Source of the DNA: Sarcocystis neurona
Taxonomy: Eukaryota; Apicomplexa; Conoidasida; Eucoccidiorida; Sarcocystidae
DNA: 64,000 nt
Assembly: GCA_000727475.1 (NCBI GenBank)
Contig: KL647311.1
Span: 678,110-742,109, forward strand
Direction: 5' to 3'
Under the pieces are notes generated by a model. That model saw nothing but the letters and a program-made list of their open reading frames with translations. It searched no databases and had not been told where the DNA came from. Below, in pieces: positions 23,468 to 37,353 of the stretch; positions within the stretch are counted from its first letter, which is position 1, and the number at the start of each line of letters is the position of its first letter. A program made the translations under genes and the position numbers.

Positions 23468-26400
23468 TCAAAACAGAAAGGGATATAACCTTGCAAGAAA
23501 TGAAATCCACGACCCTTCAAGACTTTCGTCTTCCTCCTCCTTGACCTCAGCGAAGCCTTCTCCCTGAAGGACCTGCTTTTCTCTGGGTTCTAAGAAGACT
23601 CCCGGGAAATGATTCCGCGCAGGGGTGGGCACTTCATAGTCCTCCTGTGGGAAGTCATCTGTTGGGGTATAATTAACGTATCCAACACGCACTCCTCCAT
23701 CGTCCGACTTGAGGATAAGTGGTTTCTTAGGGGTCGTTCTGAAGTAGATTGCGATTTCATCTGCAGGCACCTCCCTGCCCTCTTCGCAGACTGCAAAAGG
23801 AGACCTTTAGCACACACACAGGGATGATGCTAGCGAGACGGGCTTTCTTAACAGCAGAGAGACGTTTGTGCCTTGTGTGTAAGTACGCGACCTGCAAATA
23901 CAGTTGTTTTGGGGAAATAGGCATTTGGAGCGGCTGAACGTGCGTACATTGTGAGCTATGTGGTGTGTGGAAAGCCGGATCGTCTGCACTGCATGTCTGC
24001 ACGTCCACTCACAATGCACGCTGAGCGAAACGAAATAAGACTTACAAAATTCCACAGGACAAATATTTGTTGCCTGCTTCTCCTCTCCAAGGACGAAGGT
24101 GATGCCTACAAGGAAGTAACTCACAAATCTTCCAGGACGGCCGCAGACAAGCACCACGTAGTCGCGTTCTACATTTTTAAAGGTAGAGGCGTCTACCACA
24201 GACACGATCGGCAGACGACGGTTCCCCTCGTTCTCTAGTATGTAGGCTGTGAACAAGTCGTTCCGGATTACCGATGGCATAAAACTAGTGTTTTTGAGGC
24301 TTAGGATGACAGCGCCCAAGGGCGTGTAAGTTTTTACAACTGGTGTCCGGCATTCGATCTGCACATTGGCTTTCGCGTTGAGCACGTTCAGACCGTACTG
24401 GATGGGTGACTGTCCTTCGGTTTTCGTTGGCTTGGGGAAGAAATGTTTCAGTTTGGATGCAGCCGCTATGCCGAGGGTAAGCAACTCATCTATACTTTCT
24501 TCCTTCTTAACGGGCTCCTCTTCGCCGTGCAATGTCGACTGCTCTGCATCAGGTGCCAGTCTTCTTCCAGAATTCTCCTTTTCAGCCGCTAACGCTCTGC
24601 CGAGGGTTTCCTCAGGTACACTTTCCATAATTGCTCGCAGTTCAGGTACATTCAGCATCGATAAAGTTTGGAAGAAACTGGCTAGGGGCTCAGTCTTCTC
24701 GGCTGATGGCGGCCGACCCTCAGCTACGACTTTTACGTTACTTGACGTCTTGCTATTTGCTTCTCTTTTGGGGTGAAGACGATCAGAACCTGCAGCCAGT
24801 CCTGCTCCATCATCCCGATCGACCTGGTGACGTTCCGGTGCAAGACCGAGCACGCCTGGGATGCTGGTCGGTGGAGTGTCCTTATTCACTGAGTGTGATT
24901 TATGAGGCCGGGGGCGATCGTCAGCGGGGGTTGTCTTCCTTGACGCGGGAGAATCAGTAGTGTCGGTGAGTTTCTGCGATTCGTTGCTTTCGTATACCGA
25001 CTGTGCGGCGAGGACGGTTTCGCCTAATTCGTTCGTTTGGTAGTTGTAGTTGATGAGATCTCCACTGAGAGAGACCTTGGGGGGATCTTTCTGGGTAGTG
25101 GCTGGCGGAAGAGTCTCTGATGGGTTGCTCTCTAGAAGCTTACCTAGTATAGGCAGAGGATTCATAAATGGATCGCTAAGTGACGGAGGCGTATATACTG
25201 TTCCCCTCCTGCTACTGTGGGGAAGACTGACCACTCTTTCTGGCCCCGGAGGAACCCATGCGTTCATGTCTGGAGTCACCAAATACCCACCGGGAGTCAC
25301 AATGTTAGAAGGCTGCCTCAATTTAGTAGGCTCTGTGTACAACAAGCGCACGCAAGCAGCTGGCCAGCAGACTTCGTTGAAAGTCCAGACAATCGGCAAC
25401 ATGAGTGGACAGTTGTTGCCCATGAATACCTGACAACACGTGACGGCTGCTCGTGATTATCGCAGAAAGCAGCGAATATGCACAGGGTGATTGCTTCCAA
25501 TTTCTCTTCTACAAAGCGCATAAACGCAGTGGAAGCAGTCGGCCGGAGAATACACGGGTACAGTCTTGCACAGTGTAGTGCAACGTCAACTGAACTCTAT
25601 TCAAATGTAAAGACAAACGAAGTGACGATAACCTTTCTGCCCGCTGCATGGAGGGCCGCATCGAGTACGTTGCATGACGTCACGGGGGGAACACCAGGGA
25701 AGGAAATTTTGTGCTGGTACACGTCTGTACACAACTTATGCAATAGACACTGTCTTCATATGTATATGTTGCTGCAGCACACTCACTTTTGTGCAAACAC
25801 CTGCGTTCGCCAAGATACGCGTTCGTGTGTCTACGATTGAAGGAGGCGTGAGTGAACAGGAAAACTACACAAACATACAAAATCGAGGCAATTGTCAACG
25901 ACTAAGCATCCCACTCCATTTCCGGAACAACGATTCTCTCAGGGGCAAGCGTTGTACGTCAGTGGCACGTGAGCAGTGCGCTTCAGTACCGAAAAAATCC
26001 CTGGAGGCGTCGTGTACTGCAGTGTTTCCGGCTAAGCGGATAGTGCTTCTTTTCAAAAATTGTATACAACAAGCATGGTGGAGAGCATACCGCAGTATTT
26101 CGGGCTGAGTAGTGTTTGTACGGGCGGTTTCAGGTCGGGTGCGAGAGAGCTGAAAATGCCGTCGATCATACCACCCACAGCCGCGGGTCCTGCAGTCAGA
26201 ATTCCACCAGATCCTCGTAAGGACTCTCCCAGTGCTGCATCGAGGCCGAAGCCCCCTGCACCGAGAAATCCCGTCCCATTTTTCCAGAATTTTTTTGTGA
26301 ACCCTGTGCACGTATGAAAAGGAGGGCAGTCGGCGTCAGACGCGCATTTGACGTGGTCGCACGCAAGACCCACGCAAAGAAACTCAGAAGAAAATATCGA

Positions 26401-26616
26401 TCCTGTCTGCCCAAATGCCCCCAAAGTTCCGCCATGCAGTAACAACGCGAGGAAGCCGCAAGGTGCACAAAGACGCGCCAACCGTGAACACGTTGAAACG
26501 CACGTTTTGCGTTTGCATCGCACCGCTCGGCAACTTGAGAACTGAGCAACGAGATTGTGCCACTTTGTCGCTGCAGTCCTCTTCGGAAACGAAAGAACAT
26601 TGCGTTGTTCACACAT
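23468..26616 (-). CDS. Probable secreted protein with N-terminal Cys motif (three exons)
   Basis: Function not recognised; probably a coccidian-specific secretory-pathway protein. Exons: 26616-26068 (donor GTATAC), 25429-24046 (donor GTAAGT), 23790-23468 (acceptor TTTTGCAG, stop TGA). Phases 0 and 1 agree, giving about 751 residues. A hydrophobic segment CGFLALLLHGGTLGAFG (about 53-69) resembles a recessed signal peptide. It is followed by a Cys-rich stretch CDHVKCASDADCPPFHTC (86-103) of the kind seen in small extracellular disulfide modules. The middle is acidic and disordered. The C-terminal 200 residues look folded (TPLGAVILSLKNTSFMPSV; EIAIYFRTTPKKPLILKSDD) and end with an acidic tail. 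The second intron is 255 bases, typical of a repeat-poor segment. The first Met is uncertain: the frame is open for 60 codons upstream. The exon 1 donor has alternatives. Confidence 0.72.
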
Positions 26617-27073
26617 GGAGATTAACAAGCGAGTCGCGAGAAGGAAGAAATCTCTCACCGAAACTAGGAGCCCCACCAACGCAGAAAACCAGCTTTCCAC
26701 CTGTTCTGCCAGCACTAGCGTCAAGCAATATGGTTCGTGGCAGGAGGACATCCAGAAGGGGAATGCAAGGTGGTATTGCTTGCATCGAAAAAACATTCAA
26801 GTTTCCCTACTGTGCAGTGGAGGGCGTACGATGTAATAACTGCGCTGCGGAAACACGCGAATTCGAGTACTTTCCCTCGCAGCTGTGGTCTGGGGAGATG
26901 AAAACAACAGGCGCGGCTGGCGTAAACTCACCTGTAATGCTCACCAAAAGGGAACAGGTGAACGCAGGCCGCACCACACTGCATAGGCAGCTGCAAATGC
27001 TCGAGAGAGAGGGAGAAAACGCAACGTCCACCGATTACACTGCAGGCTTCTCCTAGTGCTGCAGACGCTCTTC

Positions 27074-27400
27074 TCACGCAGTCCGGCCCACTGGCATTTC
27101 TACCGCTGTTTTCCAATTATTCCCAGAGGTTTCTGTGTTGTGCTGCTCCACTACGAAAATTCGCGGATAGCAGATAAACCAGTCGCTGCCGGGTTTCCTT
27201 GCAAACAGCACGCAGTATTTCGTGCACGGCAGTGAACTCGAAAATCTTCTTTTATTGTATTCTGCTACATTCCTGGAATTGAGGTGCGCTAGTTCTTCCA
27301 CAACGGTTATCAGGGCTGCCTCATGTGGGCGGGGGAGCGGAGGAGCGTGATCTAGTGTCCTGACTGCTGCCGGCAAACCGTCGCCGCTGTCAGTAGGCAC
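27074..27400 (-). CDS. Possible exon or short gene, unknown product
   Basis: An open frame of about 108 codons lies upstream of, and in the same orientation as, the secreted-protein gene. Composition is protein-like rather than repeat-driven (for example ALITVVEELAHLNSRNVAEY and GSDWFICYPRIFVVEQ). No conserved motif was recognised. It could be a first exon of the neighbouring gene, a separate short gene, or chance. No flanking splice site stands out. Confidence 0.25.
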   Translation of the reverse strand: MPTDSGDGLPAAVRTLDHAPPLPRPHEAALITVVEELAHLNSRNVAEYNKRRFSSSLPCTKYCVLFARKPGSDWFICYPRIFVVEQHNTETSGNNWKTAVEMPVGRTA

Positions 27401-30400
27401 CTTCCTCCGTTAATCGGTTGTTGCTGTTCACTGGTGTTGCTGCTGAAGAGAAGTTCTAGATCCAGCATTACCGTTGCCTCACTTGCACACGTGTGGTGGG
27501 CGCGTGCCGTCGGGGAGTTTTGTGTGAGTCTGAGTTGAGGTGTGCTGCATTCGTGCGCAGGCTGTGGTTTACGCAGTTCATTCGTCAGTACGTGGTCCAA
27601 AACGACTCTATCGCAGGATGCAATTAACCGTGGAAGTAGAGAGCTAAGCTGCAGTCTTCGGCATCAGACTGCTTAGAGCACGTCGACAAACAGATCACTT
27701 GCACGCATTTACTGCTTTTGCTGGTGTGCGCAGAAATCGCAGCAAGATTAACCTATTCCAAGGGGTGAGAACCTGCAGAATACGTGCTGAGAATTCGCCC
27801 ACATCAGCGTGAATAGTGTTGAGAACCATTTGTGCAGTTCGCCGTAGTGGCTTTGCCACTACCAATATTCAGGACGGACACTGCGCAGAGGTTCCAGAGA
27901 CCCGCAGAAGAGTACGTACATATATATATATATATATACATAAATACATATATACACGTCACAGTGACACAAGAAGGAACAAGTCAGTGCATTCGAGCTT
28001 CTAAGATTTTACAATGCTTTCAAGTTTCTTGCAGCAGTTGCGCTGCGCGCACGTTTAAAGTCGACCCTGGAAGCGAGGCGTATATCCGTGTTAATTTCGA
28101 GTATAGGTGACTAGAGTGGCTGTACGCGAGAACATTCTAACAGCAACGGCACCCCCTTTTACGGTTTAAATATGCATAGTACATACGTCAGTCGAAAGCA
28201 GTTCGGAAACTTTTGCAGCTAGAGTGGTTTTAATGACCTTATTTGGTCGTATAAGTTGAAAATATTGAAAGAGACCGGAGAGGGAGCAAAAGCAAGGCGG
28301 GATACAGATGGTCAGTCCCTCCACCTTCACTAGGCGGCGCACACCGGCCAAAACCCCGTACCAGCCTGTAAAGATTGTAGACCAAGGTGTCGCAGACAAT
28401 CAGACTCAGAGGGAGGCTCCTATTTTCGTGGATACTTCGCAATGATATCTGTTCATTCGTACACAAAAGTCACAGTTGACTGCAGTTTTCAGCCGTGTTG
28501 CTGGACACGCTGGGTTGCTGTGCTCTACGGCCCTGCCGGTCGTCTTTGTTTGCACCACCAGTGAACAGGCCTTCCAGTAGCCACACATGCGAACATTCGC
28601 TAGAAACCACTTCCACATTACTGAGCGAATGGCATGGAATGGCGTCAATCATTACAGGGAAGGTGTTCAGAGCAGGACAGGGTTCTGCGGCGCTACACAT
28701 GTCCAGAGAGGTCCTTACAACGTGCCAGACAAAACGTGAGTCTCCACACCCTTGCCACTTTCATAGTTTATAATGAGGACTAGCCGCGAGATTCGGATAA
28801 CTGCATATGTCTATCGTTCACTGCATTAGTATCTCTGCTGCAAACACAGATTGAACAGCCTTATCTGCGAAGCGCTCTCCTGGACCTGAAAAATGTGAGG
28901 AACTATGCCCCTGTGCGTACACGCTGATATGCGACAAGGTCGTTTCGCAATGTGCCTTTGTGAGTCGACATTTTCAACCGTGTACGGTGTTTCTCTTGAC
29001 GGAGAAATAGACTATGGGGTCGATTATATATAGACAACCCACCGCACACCTAAGTGTGCACGCAGTGAAGCTTGCAGACGCTCTGCTAGGTGCCATTCAT
29101 TGAACTTCAACATACAAAACGCTTTTCAAAGAAGAGAGAAAGGCGAGAGGAAGTACACCTAAAGGGCGATGCGTTTTTCCAGAAGCCGGGAGTTGAGAAT
29201 ATGTGCTCTCAAATTGTGCACAAGAGTTTGGTTCATTAAGACCTTGTGAAAGAGGTGCCTCACGCGTCCGCGTGTAACTTCACCCGAAGTAAATATCAGT
29301 GAAAAATAAAGCTATTCGTGAATAGCGCACACGTTAATATGTGACGTCGTGTGAAGTGGCACCGGGTACAACCGACACACTGAACAGGCGATTTCCGAGC
29401 TCACACGGATTCAGTTGTGGTGAGAGGGAAGGCTAAAGAAGCAACGGTGCGTAAACGCCTATAGACTTATTGTCCGTATTCGAACTCAGTTGTTGCTACC
29501 TAGCAGCTGGTGAACAAATACTCTAATGCAGACAGTGTAGTCAGCTTCATTCACATATCAATTTATGTAGTGGGGGCAAATCAATTACTGCGGAAATCGT
29601 CTCCTCTGTGTGTCTCATCGTCCAAGCTTGGTTCCCGAGTCCGTCCGCGATGACACCACTCGTCTGTACCAGCCTACACGCATGACTCCTATCCATTCCT
29701 ATTCCAGCAATCACACGGCCTCCACTACCTGTACATTCTTGTCAAAATAGAGAACTCAATCTAGATATATATATGTATATATGTATATATATATATATAT
29801 GTGTAGCACAGCGTCGTACGCGTATATGTACGTTGAGACCGACACATCAATTTCGGATTCTCTGTCACACCATTTGGTGCCCCTTTGTCTCCTGGGACGT
29901 CCTGACGAAGCAAGTGAGCAGAACGCTTGATGAGAATTGGATTAGGAATCAAAATCAACGTAAAAAGGGTTCTGCAGAAAGAGGTATAAATCTATGTTGC
30001 TTGCGGGCACAGGAAACAACGACTTACGAGAACGGCAGCCACTGCATAGCCCCGCCGAAAATTCGTAAGCAACGACGTTAATACAAGCAAGCATAGAGCA
30101 ATGCAAAGCAGCGCCACATGCTGACGCACGCGCACAAGAAATTTGTGCGTATAAATATACATTTACAAGTCACGCATCCACGCAAATATGTACACGTGTC
30201 TTTGAGGCGTCACAAGCTGCAGCGAGGAAGTTGAGGCTTGAATTGCACAAACCTACATGTACTTGTATACGTACGCACACATGCCTACCGATGACGTACA
30301 GAGGTGACACACATGCGCATAGAAGTACAATGATGAGATGTTGGTACACTTCTGCGCTACCCACGAGAAAATTTAGGTCGTGCTGTCTAACGACAATGCC

Positions 30401-31225
30401 TTCGTACTGTTGTGTAGCCACCACGCACACACACTCGTGAACGTACGTTTCTCACATTTGTGGTCTTAATACCTTCGTGCATACTGTCCAAATACGGCAT
30501 GTTTTACGTGAAACGTACACCGCATCCACCGTCTGCTACGAACATTGCGGTGTTTCCCGGTTAATGAAGCAGCTCACTTCTTTTCACTGTGTGCTACGAA
30601 TTCGTATTCCCATGCAGCGCGTGCCGCCCACGAATACAGGTACACGCGCCATTGTATAAATAGAACACGTACCGCCTGAAATATTCGGTGCTGGTGAAAG
30701 TGTCCTGCTCGTTACAATCCCTCAAAGATCTTTCATGTACTAGTCCGTATACGTGAACATAAAACACATGAACCCCTGCGTACCGTGTGTAAATGCGTGA
30801 ACACACGCGTGCCGTTACTTAGCTGTAGCTCGTTTTTTGTCACTCAAGTACGCTTGAAGCCTCTCGCACTTACGGGGCAACGCGGCAGTCGCTTGCTTCA
30901 TACATATTTTATATGTCTATACGGGAGCATATTAAAACCTGTTCAGAACAGGTGTGAGCCACCACCCACTGTCGGTCCCGGCCATTGTGTCCTCGATTGT
31001 ACGGTACACTTCTACGTGCTTAGGTATTAGGTGCTATATGTTTAGTTTTTCTGAAATCTTCGCGGCATTGGGATAGTCGTGACGTAGATTGTGAACGCAA
31101 CGGCGCATCCAGCAAATACCGACTTTCCTGTACCAAAACCTCATGTACATATACGTATACGTTGCGGAGGCGCTAGTGCAGTTAGCAATCTACATACGCA
31201 AATATATTGGTTGATGAGACGGCTT
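27401..31225. other. Repeat-poor interval without a supported gene
   Basis: 3.8 kb of ordinary composition with two short TA runs (27915-27950 and 29766-29803). Small open frames occur on both strands, for example minus 28700-28470 and plus 28495-28773, but none has a recognisable motif or a clear splice partner. Confidence 0.4.
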
Positions 31226-34003
31226 TTACACGTCGGCCTTTAAAGAGAAGTTTCCACCGACAGTATTTCCCACCAGAATGTGCGGTCGCAACGGTGTATG
31301 CACCTGGGTGCAAAACGAAGCGTTGAACGCAGACTGTCTCCATTTTTCAGTCGAAAACAATTCTTCCAAGCGGTCCCTTTCTTTCACCTTTGGCGGAACC
31401 AGCCGCAGCTGACTTCTTTTTAAAGGACCTGCACCCGTCGGTAGATCTTTGTGGAGTGACGAGGACCATTTCGTGCCTCTCCAGCCGTAGAGAAATACGA
31501 AAAATTCTTGTGACCGTGTTGCATACACGCGCGTGGAAGTGCAGGGCAACCGGTGAGCCATCTGCCTTGCCTGCAGATCTGCATATCATTTTGCTTACAC
31601 TATACCCACTGCATCCCTGATAAATTCCTGTCCTGTGTCGTGATGGCTACTACTACATTGTGAATAAAGTTCAAAGGGAAGTATGGACATTTTTTTGAGA
31701 GCCGTTTCTTCTTTTCTTCTCCTTCTCCTCGTTAGGAGCCTTTGCTTTCCACGTGTCTGTATGTGTGGCGTTGTCCTTCGCAACTTATTCACAGGGATGT
31801 ATATATTTACGCTTCGCCAGGGACCGACAGACCCCGAGACCTGTTGTTCATCTATTCCTAGCAGAGAACGTGTGTGAACGTTGCAATACAAACGCTACAG
31901 CCTCCGTTCTTTGCAGCGCACTGCTGGCGCTTCATGCGTTCATACCCACTACGAGAATAACTTTAGTGTCCACGTGTGCGTACATACCCATATCCACGTA
32001 TCCATACGGATGTACACATAAGCAACATCCTACACCCGCACGCATATATATATATGTATACATACATGTGAACACATGCATTTAGGTATATACATATTCA
32101 CGTGATATAGGTGTACACATCTGCGGCTACGTAGACGCATCTTCGTTGACAGCTGGGAATTCTTGCTGATGAGGCGCGCATTCACGGACAGCTTTTCTGA
32201 CTCGGCCGTGCGACTACACCTGAAAAACGAACAGCAACACCCAGAAGTCGTGTTTTACACATCTCTGTCTGTCTCTCTCTGTGTAGACGTGTGTGCCTCT
32301 CTCTTTCTCTCTCCGTCTCCTTCCCTTTTTTCCCCACAGTCGCGTACGCATACACGTGTGTGTGTGTGTGTGTCCTCGACAGAACGTCCAGGCGTGGAAC
32401 AAGGCAGAAATCTCTCACGTGTGTGCACAGTAGTGAGACGTACCTATCGACTATACGTACGCGCAGGCATACATTTCTACGTTGCTCCATATAATTGTTC
32501 GCGCAAGTGCGTGAACCACGCAGCATCTAACTGCAGACGTCTGCACAGAAAACTTTCAATCTGCATTCTCCTCAGAGAGGCGGAAGTGATCCCTGTTTAT
32601 ACATTTTTCACGCGTGGATATTACGTACATCTACGGCTCTGCGTGGGCGCGTGTGTGTCATTGTTAGACAGGGCTGAAGACAAGCAGTAAAAGACGTGGC
32701 AGGCATCAGGACGTGGCACTTGTAAAAAAACGGAGGAATGAGAAGGGACGACAAGGTCGCTAGAAGAGTAAAACAAAGAAGAGAAAGAAGAGGAAGAAGA
32801 GAGGACTGCCGCAGTCAGAGGCAGCCCCGAACGAGCGTGGACGCAGCAGCACACGAACGAAGAAGCAGAAGCGGAAGAAGAAAGAGAAGGAGAATGGGGG
32901 ACACAGGGAAGAGTAGAAAATACAAAAGTGACGACAAAGTGGATGCAGCAGCTTGTGGGACAAAAAGAAGAAAGGAAAAAAGACTGCTAACTGCTTGTCG
33001 CTCTGCGTCGAGCAGCAGCTCTTGGCAGTGTGTGTGTCTGCGGCGTCACGGACACTCTGACCAGCAGAGCAACGGATAAAAGAAGAGAGGAAACGCAGTC
33101 GTGCGACGACGCAGTAACGGCAACAGCGATTCATCCTGCCTTCAAGCGAAGCAGGGACAAAACAGGAACACAGGAGGGACACGGAGAGCCAAGAAAGACG
33201 CAGTCTGCGTCGAAAAGCAAGACAAAAATAAGGCTGAAGCAAAGCTAGGATCCCCACGCAGAACACCCCGCGCAAGCACCGGGCCGGGGGGGTTGCAGAG
33301 AAATGAGAAAAGTAAAAAGGGAAAGAACAGACACATCCGGTCTCTGTGCATCACACAGCTTCTGCTCTAGGGAAAGGCGTCAGTACTCCGTCCCCTGCCG
33401 AAGAAGGGCCGTCGCGCGCAGAAAGGGGACTTTTAACGACAAAGTGGGGAGAGACGAAGAAACAGACGAAGTGGCACACGAGGGTGAGGAGAAAGGAGAA
33501 GAGGAGGCGGAATGGAAAAGACGCAAACAAAAGGGAGCAAAAAGAAGAAAGACGAGAAAAAGAGCGGGAGTCCACGGTCGTCCGGAGAAAAGAGGAAGAC
33601 ATATGAATCGAGGGGGAGGATAAGAGAGGAGCAGCAGCACAACCATCACCGAAAAAGTAGGCAGCAATGGCTGCGAGAGGAAAACAGAGCACACGCTACA
33701 CACGCTACTTTCTTCCATTCTTCTTTTTCCCTTCTTGAATGATGTAACTTCCTTCGTCTTTCCTTTCCACGTTGATAGTTCCCTGCTGCATTCATACCGG
33801 TAGGCGTGTACGCCTCCCTGCCACACACATACCACCCTACTGCTACTACCACAAGAACGAGTCACCAGCCCGTACAAATGTGCGTCTACGACTTCGTTAC
33901 TTTCCGAAGAAATACCACGACATTCGAGAGGAAGTAGAAAAACTTTTCTCCGGAAGAAGTGTAGAGCCAACATTAGCAACAACACACTTAGAGGACAGCT
34001 CAT
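31226..34003 (-). CDS. Predicted 181-residue basic protein with N-terminal hydrophobic segment (three exons)
   Basis: Function not recognised. Model: exon 1 34003-33850, exon 2 31857-31811, exon 3 31570-31226 (stop TAA), with matching phases 1 and 0 and acceptors ending TAG and CAG. The product starts with a hydrophobic stretch (MSCPLSVLLLMLALHF) followed by basic residues, which could be a signal anchor or an organelle-targeting leader. The C-terminal exon is the best supported part: about 110 residues of mixed composition containing FFVFLYGWRGTKWSS and KERDRLEELFSTEKWRQ. Intron 1 is 2 kb and strongly pyrimidine-rich in the sense strand, as in the two large genes nearby. The gene begins about 350 bases after the stop codon of the DHHC transferase gene and has the same orientation. 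Exons 1 and 2 are inferred from splice phase and could be wrong. Exon 3 alone would score about 0.7. Confidence 0.55.
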
Positions 34004-34349
34004 GGTGAGAGAAGGCGTGACGCGGCCTCTCTAGACGCGGCGAGAAAAGAAAAGGAGCAGGCCAACAAGAAAAGAAAAGGGAGGAAAACACACGCCACCA
34101 CTTGACGTGATACACGAATGTATGTGTGATTGTCCACGTGCAAATACGCACCTCTGTATACGTATAGATATGTGTATATATGTTTATCTCGAGAGACACC
34201 TCGTGGAGAAAGCTGCTGCAGAGATACACGGAAAAGGAGGAATATTAAAGAGAGTTCCACTTCTTCCCTGAGAAGAAATATTCGCATCTATTCACCAGCA
34301 ACACAGGTCAATCTACACATTTATGTAGTTCTCGTTTCCATTCCTCTCT

Positions 34350-37319
34350 TCACAAGTTGACGTAAAAACGGCGCTCGTTCATGCCGAGGACATCCCTGAC
34401 GCGACGGCGACCCTGCACTGCAATGAAGGGGAACACTCTCTTCAAATCATCTAAAGCTACTATATACACCTCTACGTATACATATACATATACACATTTG
34501 TATCTATACCTATATATATACACGTGTATGTACGTATGCATATCAAGGTACCAGCCGTATTTCTTAGCTAGGCGTGTCGATATCACGTTGACAGCTGTGC
34601 ACTTATGGAAAATAATGCTGCTACATACATACATACGTATATATATTCATACACATATATATATGTATATATGTATATATATATGTATGTACGTCGAGGT
34701 ACTGTTCGTGGTTTCTACGTAGGCGTGTCGGTATTATGCTGAGAGCTGTGAACTTCTTGCCTGCTTCTGTCTGCGTAGAAGATGAGAAATTTTCTCTTTT
34801 TTTTTTACCTGGTCGTCGTTGGCTACCATGTAATGCATGGTCCACCGGACTCCATCCCCCACGGGACGGGTGGCAGCAGAGTGCAGCGGTATTAACCAGC
34901 AGCAGGGGTTTGCGCCGAAGACCTGTTGGGAGAAGAAGAGAAAAGAGCGAGGAAAATTATTAGTGGCAGAGCAAGAACCGTGCAGCAGCGACCCAGCAGC
35001 AAAGAAGAAAAGGGACGCAGCGACAACAAGGAGCGGTGCAGCATACACCAGCCAGAAGGCAGCACAGTAACACACGCAGGGCAGCAGCAGTGAATGAACC
35101 ACAGAAGTAGAGAAGCAAAAGAAAAGCGGGAAGGGGAAAGTGAACCGCCGGGTAGATACACGAAGAGGAAGAGAAACGATTTCGAAGAAAATGAAGGAGA
35201 CGTGTGAAGAGGAGCGTGCGTTTGGGCCGCCGAGAAGAAAGGGAAACCCAGACAGCAAAAGGAGCAAACGGAGTTTCACAAGAAACGACCCGCACAAAAA
35301 AAGGAGAAGAAGAAGAAAAGGACGCCTTTTAAAAAAGAAGGAGAAGAAAGTAGAAAAAGTTCGAAGGGACGCGGGAAAAGAAGATAAAAATGAAGAATAG
35401 ACACGAAGGGGGAGAAGTGACGACAAAGAGTCAGTCAGCAGCATGCAGCAACAGAAGCAAAAAGACAGCAGCAGCAGCACCAAAGTTCACAGCAACTGCA
35501 GCAGAAAAAAGTGGGCCAACCCCACGTCATATTCGTGTGCACCAGCGTTTCTCTTCTCCTTATATATATATATATATATGTATATCATATACATTCCCAT
35601 ATGTAGATTTATACATATATTATACATATGTATAAACAAATGTACGCATATTACATATGTTGATGTTTATTTAGAAAAGAGAGTCTCGATAGTATAAGAA
35701 CGGCCCATTTTATGTCAATCTTGTATAGAAGTATCCCTACACATGGACGAGTTGCTATTCTTCCGCTTCTGTGGAGTTCTGACACGCTGTCGACGTTTCT
35801 CCACAAAAAGACGGCAGCACGAAGACAGAGATACACAAATAAACATATACGTATATGTACACATATAGTAGACACATATATATCATATACATGTAAGTAT
35901 TTAGATACATGTATATTACATATACACGTATTACGATATACATATTCACATATATATATGTATTTTACACATACATATACGTATATATGTAGTATACATA
36001 TACATGCATATATATAATACAGAAACACGTATTTAGATATATGTGTACATATATATATAATATGCAAATATTTCGATATATATATATATATACAATACAG
36101 ATACAGATACTTGCGAATAGATATATTTATATCATATATATACATATACCTATATATATAGTGTAGACATACACATACATACAACATATATGGAAATATA
36201 TACACATATATAATTTTAATACAAAAACGCCTACTTAAATATACATATATACCATATACATACCTATACATATATATGTACACACGCACATACCACATAC
36301 GTACCCATACCTATATATATATATGATATACATATGTATATACGTACATACCATATACATACCTCTCTCTATATATATACATATTTACCATGTACATACC
36401 TACACCTATATATATATATATGGAATGTGGACTGTGCTCTTGATGGGAGTCCGGAAAGAGAAATAAGAAAAGAGAAGTTGTCGAGTTCTTAAACAAATTT
36501 TTACATGTTGACTTGAGTATTTACTGAGGAAGTTTAATTGGTGACTAAGCCTCTACCACACACAAATATATACATGTGTATGCACAAACACGAATATGTA
36601 GATACGTAGATCCTCGCAGAGAGATTTATATATATTTATACGTAATATATGTATATGCAGGTGAAATGCGAGGAAGATGAAGGTGCTCGCATCTAATCCG
36701 AGATTTCTGCGAAGAGGAGCGGATGTTGACAAGAAGTTGATGAATTTTGCTGCACAAGCGGAGAACGTGTCTTGCTCAAGAAAGAGAGAGACTCTGTCTC
36801 GAGTGGGAAGATTCATCCGAGATTTGCTAAGAAGAAATGGAGAAGTGTGTAGACACCTGAAAAATTCATCTGATTCATTTGATAGACAGGAAGAGAAAAT
36901 CTGTATATACACACAGAAAGAATAAAAAACTCACATACACATACAGATATATATAGAGAGAGGAAGTCTATACATATACACATATATATATATATATGTA
37001 TACAGAGAGAGGCAGACTCTGTGTATTTACACAAAGGAAAGCGACTTTTTCTTCTTTTGAAGTTCCGCCTCGCAGTATTGTTTGTCCGAGATTGTGCAGA
37101 TCCACGTGTCAATATATATATATATGTACGTATTTACTTACATATGAACATATATATACAAACAGAGGACAATAGGGAGACCAGACGAAGAAGCCGCAAA
37201 GGGCAGAGCACAAAGAAAGGGAGAAGATGATGAAGACAGAAATAGGGAGACGGACATTTGACGGTCGTAATGTGCAGAACGAGCACCATATCTCCTCCAC
37301 CGGCCAAGACTCGGATAAA

Positions 37320-37353
<34 letters not shown>

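Noticed and set aside
32738..33742. Plus-strand Arg/Lys-rich frames at 32738-33079, 33101-33370, 33303-33623 and 33512-33742
   Set aside because: They come from a purine-rich tract that is the antisense of a pyrimidine-rich intron. Several frames are open at once and none has a motif.
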